Shown here in pieces: positions 31,081 through 43,164 of a stretch of 64,000 bases of DNA; the stretch's first letter is position 1, and each line of letters opens with the position of its first letter. Below the pieces are notes generated by a model. It was not told the DNA's origin and did no database searches. It saw only the letters and a program-made list of their open reading frames with translations. Source of the DNA: Nelumbo lutea (Eukaryota; Streptophyta; Magnoliopsida; Proteales; Nelumbonaceae). Made by a program: the position numbers and the translations under genes. The stretch spans positions 55,888,422 to 55,952,421 of the forward strand of contig JAKGHH010000004.1 in assembly GCA_022828595.1 (NCBI GenBank), written 5' to 3'.

Positions 31081-32700
31081 TTAAGAAGACTCTTCGAGAA
31101 AGGTCCCTAGACACCCATCGTCAGGAAATTGTTCTTGATGAGGAGAGCTCAGGAGCAGTGGGAGATGTCCCACAAGTTCCAGGTAGTGACTAACCTAGAA
31201 GATCTACTCGGGTATCCAGACCACCAGTCCGTTATGGTTATGACCAGGATAGTTACCTGGTGGAAACCTTGACTAGTGAGGAGGATCCCGTGACTTACGC
31301 GGAAGCTATATTGGACATAGATTCCCAGAAGTGGGTGGAGGCCATGAGAGCAGAGATGGATTCAATGGAGACCAATGGAGTCTGGACTCTAGTAGATCCG
31401 CCCTCTGGGTAAAAGTAATTGGTTGCAAATGGATTTACAAGAGGAAGAAGGGCCTCGATGGTAGGATTGAGACCTTCAAAGCTCGTTTGGTGGCGAAAGG
31501 GAACATTCAGAAAGAGGACATCAATTATGAGGAAACATTTTCGCCTGTGGCCATGCTTAAATTCATTAGGATCCTGCTACTTGTAACAGCATATGAATGT
31601 CAAAACTGCATTCCTGAATGGATATCTTACTGAACATATCTATATGCAACAGCCACAAGGCTTCATAGCTGCGGGTCAGGAAAACATGGTATGTAAACAT
31701 AATAGATCCATTTATGGATTTAAGAAAGCTTCTAGAAGTTGGAACATCCGTTTTGACTCTGCCGTGAAATTGTTTGACTTCTAGCAGAATCCAGATGAAC
31801 CCTGTGTTTAAAGGAAGTACAGTGGAGATAAGGTTACCTTCTTGGTTCTGTATGTAGATGACATTCTACTCATTGGAAATGATGTAGGAATGTTGACTAC
31901 GGTAAAAGTATGGCTTTCACAGCAATTCTCCATGAAAGATCTTGGAGAGGCCTCCTATATATTGGGTCTTCGACTCTATAGAGATAGATCGAAGCGGATA
32001 ATAGGATTATCCCAATCTGCCTACATTGACAAAATAGTCAAAAGATACAGCATGGAAAACTCCAAGAAAGGAAATGTTCCTTTCAGGCACGGAGTCACTC
32101 TCTCCAAGAAGATGTCTCCCAAGACTTCTGAGGAGATTGATGGCATGAAGGACGTTCCCTATGCCTCTGCCATAGGGAGCATCATGTATGCCATGCTGTG
32201 CACTCGCCCTAACATTGCTCAGGCAATGAGTGTAGTAAGCAGATTTCACGCCAACCCAGGGCAGGAGCACTAGACTGCTGTGAAAAACATACTTAAGTAC
32301 CTTTGAAAGACAAAAGAGTTTTGTCTAGTATTCGATGGTAATTCGCTACAGATCCAAGGGTATACAGATGCCGATTTCCAGTCGGATCCAGATGATAGAA
32401 AGTCTACATCTAGATATATTATCATGATAGGGTCGTGTGTTGTTTCCTGAGTGTCAGCGAACAGGGGTCCTAAGTTGCAAACTAATAGTCCACAACCCAA
32501 GCCGAGCGCATTGCCGTAAGTGAGGCTGCCTTATGAATGAAGGTGTTCATTCCTGAATTTAGAATTCAACACATCACCCATTCCATTGTTGTATGACAAC
32601 ACTGGACCTACGAGAGGATGATAGTAAGAGGTAGCATCAGCGGAGAATGTGGTAGACCCATTGACTAAGCCACTGACACAGAAAGTGTTTATGAAACACG
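31081..32700 (+). pseudogene. RT and RNase H of copia element C1
   Basis: Ty1/copia polyprotein C-terminal half. In order: the integrase-RT linker (RSTRVSRPPVRYGYDQD), RT blocks KWIYKRKKGLDGRIETFKAR and EETFSPVAM, IYMQQPQGF, the catalytic box VLYVDDILLIGND (about 31842), MKDLGEASYILGLRLYRD, the block YASAIGSIMYAMLCTRPNIA, then RNase H GYTDADFQSDPDDRKSTS. Block style is that of the Angela/Tork group, in line with the LTR length of about 1.9 kb. At least one frameshift (near 31590) and several stops break it. Gag, protease and integrase should lie upstream but are replaced by unrelated DNA. Confidence 0.92.
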
Positions 32701-32744
32701 TGGAAAGTATGGGACTCCGGCTAGTACCTGATTGGACCTAAGTG

Positions 32745-32755
32745 CAAGTGGGAGC
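32745..32755 (+). promoter_or_regulatory. Polypurine tract of C1
   Basis: CAAGTGGGAGC directly before the 3' LTR start TGTTAGACAG, the usual form in copia elements. Confidence 0.8.
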
Positions 32756-34693
32756 TGTTAGACAGTTTTGTATGCCCTTAGCTTCAATCAAAATTGATGT
32801 ACTTTATGAGTTTATTGTAAATGAATAAAAGTGCATATTTGATTCATGTTCCCTTGGTATGTTTCTGTGTAATACCCTTAAACTGGACACTTAATGAGAC
32901 TCGTGTTAGTTTAGAATGTTCACAGCCAGTGGGTCGGTCTGGGGAGACCTATCCTGACAAGGCTGACACTGTGGTGCCACCAAGTCGGTTGGGGTGGCTT
33001 GTCTCAGCTACCGGGGTGAGACCCTAGGCACATACAATGTGGGATTAATTGAATCTTTGAACTGGACCAGATTTCCAGTATTGCCCTGGACCTTGGAGAT
33101 TGATGCGAAAAACTGGAAAGTTACACCCGAAGCACATACAGTGTCGGATTGGGCTGTCTTTGATATACCAATCAGTGAGATCCTTAGCGGGGGTCAAAAC
33201 CTGGGAATGTTGGGACAGTCTGAGAATTCATCTGAGTGGGTGATCATAGTGACAGGATCAGCCCCTTTGTCGGACAAAGGTAATGATCGAGGATGCACTC
33301 TCACTAATGGAAACCAAGACTGCCGATAGCTGATTTCAATTGTTGAGATTTGTTTTGCAAAATATATTTTATATGAGATATAAAAAGTATATATATATTA
33401 TGGTTTTGAAATGTTTGCAAAAGGTTTTAATTCCCGGGATCCATACTTGAGAGAGTGCAACACTGTTCCTTGCAGCCGAGGGAGAGGTCCTCTCTTGTCG
33501 GGTAGTATATGATCATTATGGGCTGAGAGGTTAAGTGTAAGACCATTGAGGATAATACCTGATGGGCTAATCTTGCATCTGCCCACAGTCCCTAGGTGTT
33601 ACAAGGTGGCTTGGCCCAGGGACGACTTAGGGTAAGTGTTGGGCCCATAGAGTCCATCTGATGGGTTTCAGGGGGTGCATTGTCCATAACAGTGTATTCG
33701 GCCAGGCCTTGTAACAAAGGCTGGGCTGAACCCATGTGGCTGATGTGTAGATCAATGTTTGGGTCCCACGCCATACAAGGAAGCCCAACTGAGCAGCTGT
33801 TTGGAAGGCTTAATGAATACATAACCCTTAATGGGCATTAAGCCCATTTCGAACTGGGCTAATTTGATTAGTCTTTAAGGGGCGAATTCTGAAATAAGAT
33901 CAGCTGATAGGATTGGGCCCACACCCCATCCACTCAGAGAGTCCAAGATCTAAATGAGAGTTAGATTTGGAACTTCCTAATTAGATTAGGAGCTGGTTGA
34001 TCTAATCTGCAGATAAGATAAGGATTATCCCTTATCTTAAAGGGACTTTTAATCCAGATATGATTTGGGCTAGCAACTCCTAATGGGATTAGGAGTTGAT
34101 CCCTTTAAGTCTATAAAAGGAAGAGGGGCGGCAACCTTTAGACATCCAGACACACAATCACCAACAACATTCTTGTCTTCAGAGCTGAGATCACAGAGGA
34201 GAGAATTCTGCACCCTGCAAATTCTCTCTAGCCGCCTCCTTCCTGCAGCCGCCACCTATAGCAGTTCGATCTCCATTGCTTGGGAGAAATCAAGATCAGA
34301 TCTTGATTCCAATCTTTTGGAGAAAAGATTGGTAGGAGTTGTATTCACTAGCCGCCCAGGTGATTCTTGGGAAGAATCAAGTTCTTATGAAGGACACTAC
34401 TGATTCTGCTCCACCCTGCACTGCGCCATCTTTAGTGGGAGTAGATTTTGGTTTCTACCTTGGGCGTGAACACCTCCGTTGAGAGATATTATTTCTCTGT
34501 ATCAGGTATTATCTCTCTCTCCTCCTTTTGGTTCAGATTTGGTTCAGTTTATGGTTCAAGAATGATCCTTGAAAATATGATTTTCTAAATAGGGAATTCG
34601 ATTCCCAATTGAAGGGAAAGAAAAATTTTTGAAATTTGTCCCCCCTTTATTCCGCAATCTTGGGCGTCCATATGATGGTTTCCTATCCCTTCA
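32756..34693 (+). repeat. 3' LTR of C1, reference copy of the copia LTR family
   Basis: TGTTAGACAG to TATCCCTTCA, 1,938 bp. It is the best copy for comparing the solo and truncated LTRs at 13334, 35584, 38570, 52138, 59613 and 63422. TATA-like CTATAAAAGG lies at 34111-34120 and an AATAAA at about 32823. Open frames inside are short and overlap on both strands; I do not consider them genes. Confidence 0.93.
34111..34120 (+). promoter_or_regulatory. TATA-like box of the copia LTR
   Basis: CTATAAAAGG in the C1 3' LTR, followed by a purine-rich GAAGAGGGGCGG. The same box is kept in the solo LTRs (minus strand near 13885, 36155 and 39125). Confidence 0.6.
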
Positions 34694-35340
34694 GCCACTG
34701 GTTTGAGGGTGATATGGGGTAGCTAATTTGTACGTAACACCATATTTTGGCATCAGCCATTCAAATTGGGTTTACAGAAATGAGTTCCCGCATCACTAAT
34801 TATAGGTCAAGGTGTGCCGAATCGGGTGAATAGCTTTTTAAGGAAGTGTACTACCCTCCTAGAGTCATTTGTGGGTAAAGTCGTGGCTTCACCCATTTGG
34901 ATACATAATCAACAGCAACTAGGATGTACTTATTACCAAAAGAATTCAGGAAGGGTCCCATGAAGTTTATACTGCATACATCAAAAATTTCACAAATTAA
35001 AATATTAGTGAGGGGCATTTCATTCTATCGAGAGATGTTAACTGTTCTCTGGCATTGGTCACATGCGGACACATACCTGTTAGCATCCTTGAATAAGGTT
35101 GGCTAATAGAAACATGATTGCAAAGCCTTGGCTGCTGTGTAGTTAGCTCCGAAGTGGCCACCCGCTTCTCTATCATGGCCTCGAGCACCAACTCCATCTC
35201 CTCATCGGGGACACACCTCCATATGATTTGATCTACACATAGTTTGTACAAAAAGGGATCCTTCCATAAATAATGTTTCAAATCAAAAAGAATTTCTTTC
35301 TCTACTGATATGAAAGATGAGGAGGGATAATATGTCTAGC
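34694..35340 (-). pseudogene. Integrase of D1, N-terminal half
   Basis: Minus-strand integrase front: the zinc-binding region (35000-35281, frameshifted, so the H and C residues are split over frames) and the first two core blocks. The first catalytic aspartate context reads INFMGPF where D2 has IDFMGPF, so the residue is changed to asparagine. Stops and a frameshift follow before the C1 junction at 34694-34698, after which the gene continues at 24079. Confidence 0.85.
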
Positions 35341-35583
35341 TAGATAATTTGCAAAATCAGCATACTAAGTTAATGCATCTACCTGAATGGAGTAGAGTTG
35401 GTCATCTGGAAACTCCTCTCAGATGGGGCTGATTGTCTCTTCTAAATCTGCATTATCTAACCGGGAAAGATGATCAACAACTAGGTTCTCAGTACCTTTC
35501 TTGTCACGGATCTCAACATCAAACTCTTGTAGTAGTAGGATCCACCTAATCAGTCTCGGTTTTGCATCCTTCTTTATGAGTAG
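35341..35583 (-). pseudogene. RNase H remnant of D1
   Basis: [20 protein letters not shown] and [20 protein letters not shown] mark the end of the RNase H domain and its linker to integrase. The front of the domain is replaced by a truncated copia LTR. Confidence 0.85.
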
Positions 35584-36459
35584 TGAAGGGATAGGATATC
35601 CATCACATTGACGCCCAAAGATTGTGGAATAAAGGGAAAATTTCAAAAAAATTTCTCTCCCTTCAACTGGGAATCACATTCCCTATTTGGAAAATCAAAT
35701 TTTCAATGATCATTCTTGAACCATAAACTGAACCAGATCTGAATCAAAAGGAGTAGGGAGGAATTATACCTGATACAGAGAAACAGTATCTCCCAATGGA
35801 GGTGTTCACGCCCAAGGAAGGATCCAAAATCTACTCCCACTGAAGATGGCGTAGTGCAGGGTGGAGCAAAATCAATAGTGTTCTTCCAAAAGAACTTGAC
35901 CCTTCACAAGAATCAACTGAGTGGCTTGTGAATATAGTTGCAACCAATCTTTTCTCCAAAAGATTGGTATCAAGATCGAATCTTGATTACTCCTGTAGAG
36001 AAGAGGAGATCCAACTGCTGGAGGCGGCGGCTGTAGGAAGGATGCGGCAAGAGAGTATTTGCAGGGTGTAGAATTCTCTCTTCCTGTGATTTCAGCTCTG
36101 AAGACAGGAGTTGTGTGTTGCATGTCTAAAGGCTGCCACCCCCTCCTCCTTTTATAGACTTAAAGGGATCAACTCCTAATCCCATTAGGAGTTGTTAATC
36201 CAAATCATATTTGGATAAGAAGTCCCTTTAAGTGATAAGGGATAACCCTTATCTTATCTGCAAATCAAATCAGCCATCTCCTAATCTAATTAGGAGGCTT
36301 CCAGATCTAAATCTTATTTAGATCTTGGACTCTCTAAGTGGATAGGGTCTGGGCCTAATCCTATCAGCTAATCCATCTCAGAATTCACCCTTTAAGTGAC
36401 TAATCAAATTAGCCCAGTTTGAAATGGGCTTAAGGCCTAATCCTATCAGCTAATCCATC
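35584..36459 (-). repeat. Truncated copia LTR replacing part of D1 RNase H
   Basis: Starts TGAAGGGATAGG (35584), which on the minus strand is an LTR end, and matches the copia LTR to about 36437. The other about 1.1 kb of the LTR is missing. At the broken end 36435-36459 is an exact 25-bp repeat of 36353-36377. D1 sequence resumes at about 36460, with part of RNase H lost, so this is an insertion followed by a deletion. TSDs are not recoverable. Confidence 0.85.
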
Positions 36460-37223
36460 AGCTGAAAGTGTTTGTTCATTCTTTGCCCTAGAATAGCTTC
36501 CATTGCTAAATCACTCGCATCACACATCAGTTCAAAAGTTTCCAATCTGGTGCTATAATGATTGGGGCATTGATCAGCTTGTCCTTCAGGATGTTGAATG
36601 CTTGTAGGCATTCGTTTGTGAACTTGAAGGGCACATCTTTCTAAAGCAAAGTGGACAATGGCTTATCTATCTTGGAGAAATCATTGATAAATCTTCTATA
36701 GAACCCAACATGTCCCAAGAAGCTTTTCAAAGATCAGACTGATGTTGGTGGTGGCAACTTCTCAATTGTCTCCACCTTAGCTCTATCAACCTCAATACCT
36801 CTCTATGAAATCTTATGCACAAGCACAATGCCCTCTTGCACCATGAAATGACACTTCTCCCAATTCAGCACTAGATGTGTGTCCTTGCACCGCTTTAGTA
36901 CCTTCTCCAAGTTGTTCGAACATGCATCAAAGGAAGAACCCAAGACTGAGAAATCATCCATGAAGACCTCCATATACTTTTCAACCATATCAGAAAATAT
37001 TGCATTCATACACCTTTGAAAAGTTGTTGGAGCACTGCATAACCCGAATGACATCCTTCTATAGGCAAAGGTACCATAGGGGCAAGTGAAGGTGGTCTTC
37101 TCTTAATCCTCTAGTGGGATTGGAATCTGATTATAACCCGAATACCCATCCAAGAAACAATAATACTCATGTCCGGCCAACCTCTCTAGCATTTGGTCAA
37201 TGAAAGGGAGAGGGAAAAGATCC
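36460..37223 (-). pseudogene. Reverse transcriptase of D1
   Basis: Minus-strand RT with FPLPFIDQMLERLAGHEYY, FLDGYSGYNQIPIPLED, TFTCPYGTFAYRRMSFGLC, the catalytic box VFMDDF (near 36953) and LVLNWEKCHFMVQEGIVL. A stop follows PLED, and others lie further on. It is cut at 37223, just upstream of the FPLPF block, by the duplicated block. D2 lacks this very part, so D1 and D2 are complementary fragments. Confidence 0.9.
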
Positions 37224-38460
37224 TTGGTGTTTAAATTCAAATTCAGATTTTGAGATTTAAATTCCTAAAATTTAAATTTGATTTATTTTTAACTTAACTT
37301 TTTTTTTGTTTTTTTCTTTTCATTTTTTTATTCGAAAACTTAAATTTAAATTTTCAAAATTTGAGATTCAAATTCAAATTCAGATTCGAATTAAAATTCA
37401 AGTTCAAATTCAGATTTGAAATTTAACTCAAATTTAAAAATTTCAGCAATTTCCTATTTATTTATTAATTATTCAATTAAACAACTAAAAGAAAATAAAT
37501 TAAATAAAGCAACAAATAATAATTGCAAACAGAAAAAAAAAAACAACAATTAATTGTGGAAAATAGAATTAACAACAACCAAAAATAAATTCTAACTAAG
37601 TAACCTAATCTAAAAATTAAAGTGAAAATAAATTGATCAAAAAGTAAATTATGCAAGAAATAGATAAAAGAAAAGAAAAAAAATACAAATATAAAAAAAA
37701 AAATAAACCACAAATAAAATAAAGAAAAGAAAAAATAGGCTGAAAAATTTTTTATTAATATTTTTTTTGCTTTTTTAAATAAAAGAAAACACAAATCTAA
37801 AAATTAATACATAAATAAAATTAACAAAAGAAAAATATGCAGAAAAAAATAAATAACATAATTATTTTATTGTTTTTTATCTGAAATAAAAGAAAAAAAT
37901 TAATCTAAAATTTAAACCAAAAATAAAATAAAATAAATTAAACAAAAGAAAATTATGCTACAAGAAATAAAATAAAATAGAATAAACGATTTTTTTTAGT
38001 TTCATTAATCTAAAATAAAAAAAAAAAACACAAACCTAATAAAGAAAAAAAAAATTGAACAAGAAAGAAGAATATATCTAGAATATATTAAAATAAAGAA
38101 AGAAGAATAGATCTAGAAACAATATGGGTGCAAAATAATACTAAAAAAAATCAGATCTTGAAAAAAATTAATTAAAATTTCAAAAATAAATATTCTATAA
38201 AAAAAGAGTTTGAAAATAAAAAAAAAAGAAAATTAAAACTAAAATGGAACGACTACACCTGAAACACAATCCAATTTCTCTTCTCTTCTCTTCTGTCCCG
38301 CAGTCCCGCAATGCTCCAATACCCCACCTTTCGCTATTCCGTCCGACAGAATCAAAGAGAAATAAGAACTATACTAAGATAATGGATTAAGTAATAAAAT
38401 GAAAAAGAAAAGATGATGAAACAGATCTAGAAAAAGTTAATAAAAAATTTTCTCCGTGCT
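37224..38460 (-). other. A/T-rich leader of element B2
   Basis: Copy of the B1 leader (11993-13224), slightly shorter, with the same ATTCAAATTC words and A-rich runs. Predicted frames inside reflect base composition only. Confidence 0.8.
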
Positions 38461-38478
38461 TCCCCGACAACGATGCCG
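38461..38478 (-). promoter_or_regulatory. Primer-binding site of B2
   Basis: Minus strand CGGCATCGTTGTCGGGGA, a decayed tRNA-Asp-type site, 6 nt from the LTR end at 38485. Confidence 0.75.
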
Positions 38479-38484
38479 AAATCT

Positions 38485-41400
38485 TGGTGTGTTCGGAAGC
38501 ATGTTGTTAACCACTTTGGAACACTAGTTTTAATATTTATAATTTTATTTTGATTCTCAAACAACTAATTGAAGGGATGAGAGATCCATCATATGGATGG
38601 CCAAACCCTGCAGGTTGATTGGGCGACATTTTAAAAATTTCTCTCTCTTCCATCTGGGAATCACATTCCCTGTTTTAGAAAATCTGCATTTTCAAGGATC
38701 AATCTTGAACCCTAAACCAAACCTGATCTGAAACCAAAAGGTAGGAGAGGGATATACCTGATACAGAGTAATAGTAACTCCCAATGAAGGTGTTCACACC
38801 CAAAGAAATCTCCAAAGACTGTTCCCACCGAAGATGACACAGTGTAGGGTGGAGCAGAATCAGTAGTGTTCTTCCCAAGAACCGAATCCTTTAGCAAGAA
38901 TTCGATGGAGGCTGTGAGCATGACTTCAGATCAGCCTTTCTTCAAAGGATGATATCAAGACCCTTCTTGATCGCTCCTACAATGGAGATTGAACTAGCAG
39001 TGGCAGCAGCAAGAGGAGGGTGCAAGAGCAAAAGATGGCGCAGTCACACTGTTGTTGTCTTCTCTCTTTCTGTGATCTAAGATCTGATGATTTGATGTGT
39101 TGTTGATGTTCGCCCTCCTCCTCCTTTTATAGATTTAAAGAGAGCTCATAATCTCATTAGGAGTTTCCTTATCCAAATCCTTATTTGGATCTGAACTCTC
39201 TTCAAGAGATAAGAAAAACCCTTATCTTATCTATAGATTAGATCAACTCTTCTAATCTCATTAGGAGGTTTCCAGATCAAAATCTCTATTTGGATCTAGA
39301 CTCTCTGAGTGGATAGAGATAACTCCCTATCCTATCTACTAATCCAAATCCCAGATTTTCCCTTCTTTAACTAATCAAATTAGACCAGTTCGAAATGGGC
39401 TTTAGGTCCAATAAGTCTATGTGCTCAGTAACCTTCCAAACTACTGCCCAGTTGGGCTTCTTTGTTTGGCGTGGGATGCAAACATTGATCTACACATAAG
39501 CCACATGGGTTTAGCATAGCCTCTGTTACAAGGCCTGGCCAAATTCACTGTTTTGGGCAGTGAGCGCTTGAGCCCATCACCATGGGTTCTTAATGGGCCC
39601 AACACTTACACTAAGTGGTCCCTGGGCCAAGCCACCTTATAAAAGCCCAGGGACTATGGGCAGATGCAAGATTACCCCATCAGGTATTACCCTCAATGGT
39701 CTTACACTTAACATCTCAGCCCATAATGATCAAACACTGTCCGACAAGAGAGGACCTCTCCCTTGGTTGCAAGGAATAGTGTTGCACTCTTTAATCACAT
39801 GGATCACAGGAATTAAAACATTTTGCAAACATTTTGAAACCATAATATATATGTATATCTCTATAAAAACATATTTTGCAAAACAAATTTCAACGGTTGA
39901 AATCGGTTGGCAGTAGTCTTGGTTTCCATCAGAGAGAGTGCATTCCCGATCATTACCTTTGTCCAACAAAGAGGCTGATTCTGTCACTATAATCACCCAC
40001 TCAGATGAATTCTCAGACTATCCCAACATACCTAGGTTTTGACCCCTTCTAAGGATCTCACTGATTGGCATATCAAAGATAACCCAATCCGACACCTAGT
40101 GCAGTATCATAATCGAGTCTACGGGTTAGGTGTAACTTTCCAGTTTTTCCCATTAATCTCCAAGGTCCAGGGCAATACTGGAAATCTGGTCCAGTTTAGG
40201 GTTTCAAGTAAACCTACATTGCGTGTACCTCGGGTTTCACCCTAGCAGTTGAGATAGGCTATCCCAACCAACTCGGCGGTATATCAGTGTCAGCCTTGGC
40301 AGGATAAATCTCCCCAGACTTATCCAATGGCTATGAACATTCTAAACTAACATGAGTCTCATATGTCTCTAATTTAAGGGTATTACATAGAAACACACCA
40401 CAATAACATGAACCAAATATGTACTTTATTCATTTACAATAAATGCCATAATGTACATCATTCTGATTGGATCTAAGGGCATACACTATCTAACACTAAT
40501 AATGTAGTAAATGGGTGAGTACGGGTCGTATCCACTGGGAAGCAAGTGAAAAATTAATATATACTTAGATCTGGACAAGAGAATGCAATTGGGAATGGCA
40601 GAAAATATGAAAATAAAATCTATTATTGCTAAAATTAAATGTTTTGAATTTAAACAAGACAATATATAGAAATCAGAACTTAATAAAGTATTGAAGTCAA
40701 CAAAGAAAATAAAAGAAATAAATAAAAAAAATGATCCAAAATCTGGATCCAGTAGCGGATGCAGATCGGCCAGACAGCTTGCAGAAACCCCTCATGACAA
40801 GAATTGGGCATCTGTCCTTTCTAGAGCCCTCGAACCCCTCAAGACACCTTAGCCTTGAAATGAACGAATTCAGATCTGCAAAATAGATAAACAAACAAGA
40901 ATTAAATCTAAAAGATTGCAGAAATAAAAATAATAGAAAAGAAAATAAAGAAAGGAAAAGAATGGTTTCAGATCCAGTGGTAGTAGTTGCAGAATGGTTG
41001 AACAGCTTGCAGGATACCCTCTAGACAAGATCTAGGTGTCCTCCCCTTCTACAACCCTTGAACTCCTCAAGAAACCTTAGCCTTGTTAATTGGGTAAATT
41101 GACCAACCCCTTCTACAGGGCCCCTGGGACCCTTTTTCTAGAGAATGGTGGAAACAACTGTAAATAGGGAGAAAGATGGGGGGCAGTAGCTGGGATTTAG
41201 CAAAGTTAGGGATGCCCTAGTTTTTCTAATGGATGGCTAAGATGCTTTTGGAGTGATCCTATGGCTGAAAATAGAAGTAGAGGGCACCTAATATTATGTA
41301 AGGCTGAGATTTGGGCACCCAGAAATGGAGGGTGTAGATTAGAACATCTAGGATTGAAATGTTGAGATTAAAAGAATAGGTAGTGCCCTATATTGAATGG

Positions 41401-41923
41401 TTGGGATAAAAGATGGAGGGAGTGGCTGAGATTTGGAGATGAGGGGCGGAATAGGGAGGATTAGCAGATTAGGTGCGCCCTAGGGTTTAAAAACTATAAA
41501 GGAGAGCCCTAAAATGAGTGGTTGAGATTAAAAGAGGTGGAGGGTGGAGATTAAATACCTAGGGGCGGCTAGGATTTGCTAAGAGTGAAAAGATTATGCT
41601 TAAAAGGCTCCCTAGGGTTTGCTAAGGAGTGGGGAGCATGGTAATACAATAGGATGGGTGCCAACTAGGTTTAGTAGATAGGAGGCGCCCTCTTGTTCTC
41701 AATTCATTACAAAATCACCCCCTCTCTCAACTGGTCTTCACACCAGCTACCCAAAAACTACACTTCAGCCTAGAAAACTTCCCAGTTTTCTACATAATTT
41801 ACACAGAGACCCTCAAATGTCACATAATTGATTTTAACTGGGAAAATGATACACTTTGACTATTCTTAGGCCAAAAATACGCCTGAATTGATGCCCTTAA
41901 AGCATCAAAATGTAGGGTTATCA
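38485..41923 (-). repeat. 5' LTR of B2, split by a copia LTR
   Basis: LTR sequence at 38485-38569 and 40496-41923. It keeps the central block lost from the B1 5' LTR. Ends TGATAACCCTA at 41923 against H1 RT sequence, the same junction as at 16161/16162. Confidence 0.88.
38570..40495 (-). mobile_element. Copia solo LTR nested in the B2 LTR
   Basis: 1,926 bp, flanked by CTAAT (38565-38569, 40496-40500). Same site and same target duplication as 13334-15202, so it was copied together with its surroundings. Confidence 0.92.
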
Positions 41924-43164
41924 CTACTCGATGCCAGCTTCATTCAAAAGGTACACTACCCTAACTATTTGTCAAATGTGGTTATGGGAAAGAAAGCTAA
42001 TGGGAAGTGGTAGATCTGTATTGATTTCACAGACCTCATCCAAGCCTGCCCAAAAGGTAGTTTTCCTTTGCCGAGGATAGACCACCTTGCCAACGCCACC
42101 GTAGGGTACGAGCTGCTCAGCTTCATGGATGCCTTCTTTGGATATAATAAAATCAAGATGCACCCCGAGGACAAGAAAAAGACCTCATTCATTACCGAGC
42201 ATGACACCTACTATTACAAGGTCTTGCCTTTGGCCTCAAGAACATTGGAGCCACCTACCAGCACCTTGTAAACAAAGTTTTTAAGAATCAGATGGGGAGG
42301 ATCATCGAAGCCTACATGGATTACATGGTGGTGAAAGGCTTGAAGGCTGAGGCACACACCTTGGAACTAACCGAGACCTTTGACAATCTGCGGAGGTTCA
42401 ACATGAAGCTAAACCCTAGCAAGTGTTCCTTCAGTGTCACCTTGGGCAAATTCTTGGTCTTCGTCGTCACTCAACGAGGCATAGAGGCCAACCCAGAGAA
42501 GATACATGTTGTATTGGATATGGCACCACCTCGGTCAGTGAAGGAAACACAGAGACTGACCAGCCCAGTGGCCGCTCTCAACCGCTTCATGTCGAAGTCA
42601 GTGGACCGCTGCCTACCCTTCTTCCGAGCCATAAAAAAACTAAAGGACTTGTAGTGGATGGAAGAGTATCAGCGTGCCTTTGAAGAATTGAAGACCTACC
42701 TTGCCTCACCTCCCCTCCTTACTCGTCCCCTCCCAGGAGACATTTTGTACTTATACCTGTCAACTGGGGACGAAGCCATCAGCTCGGTCCTGGTTAGAGA
42801 AGATGGAGTGCAGAGTAGAGAAGCTAGCCTTTGCCTTGGTGGTCTCAATCAGGAAGCTTAAACCGTATTTTCAAACCCACACCATAACAGTCCTGACCAA
42901 TCAACCTCTCAAAGCTGTCCTCACTAAGCCCAAGACCTCATGATGCCTGACGAAGTGGGCCGTTGAGCTCTCCAAGTTTGATCTTTAGTACCAGCTGAGG
43001 CCAGCAATCAAAGCCCATGCCTTGGCAGATTTTGTGGTAGAATGCACCTTCAATTGAGCCCCCGATGACAAAGCAGGAGAAGTACCTCAACCGGCTGAGG
43101 AAGCTCAGCCCACCTGGAAGCTTTTTGTCACTGGATCATCCAACTCTAAAGGAAGTGGAGCCGG
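41924..43164 (+). pseudogene. RT and RNase H of the second H1 copy
   Basis: Same Tat-lineage RT as 16162-17444, including the damaged YMDYM box (near 42314). Here the PFG part of the fingers-palm region is frameshifted by a small deletion near 42228, and about 56 bp of RNase H is missing near 42815. Only one of the two adjacent early stops of the other copy is present, so that second stop arose after the duplication (or was lost here). Ends at SSNSKGSGAG before the B LTR at 43165. Confidence 0.88.

Larger units (their letters stand above)
24080..34693 (+). mobile_element. Copia element C1 (Angela/Tork type) with a foreign core
   Basis: Begins TGTTAGACAG (24080) and ends TATCCCTTCA (34693), flanked by the duplication GCCAC (24075-24079, 34694-34698), so the outer ends come from one insertion. 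Contents: 5' LTR fragment 24080-24276, about 6.8 kb of unrelated DNA, RT-RNase H remnant 31081-32700, polypurine tract, 3' LTR 32756-34693. Gag, protease and integrase are missing, as is the rest of the 5' LTR with the primer-binding site. Confidence 0.88.
20787..37223 (-). mobile_element. Element D1: Athila-type retrotransposon, 5'-truncated, split by C1
   Basis: Minus strand: 3' LTR 20787-22102, polypurine tract, 3' untranslated region, integrase tail 23460-24079, then copia C1 (24080-34693), integrase front 34694-35340, RNase H remnant, a truncated copia LTR (35584-36459), RT 36460-37223. The 5' part (gag, protease, 5' LTR) is absent, cut at 37223 by the duplicated block. Confidence 0.85.

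Noticed and set aside
35584..36459. Further complete solo LTR with target duplication
   Set aside because: About 1.1 kb of the LTR and part of the target gene are missing; no duplication can be read.
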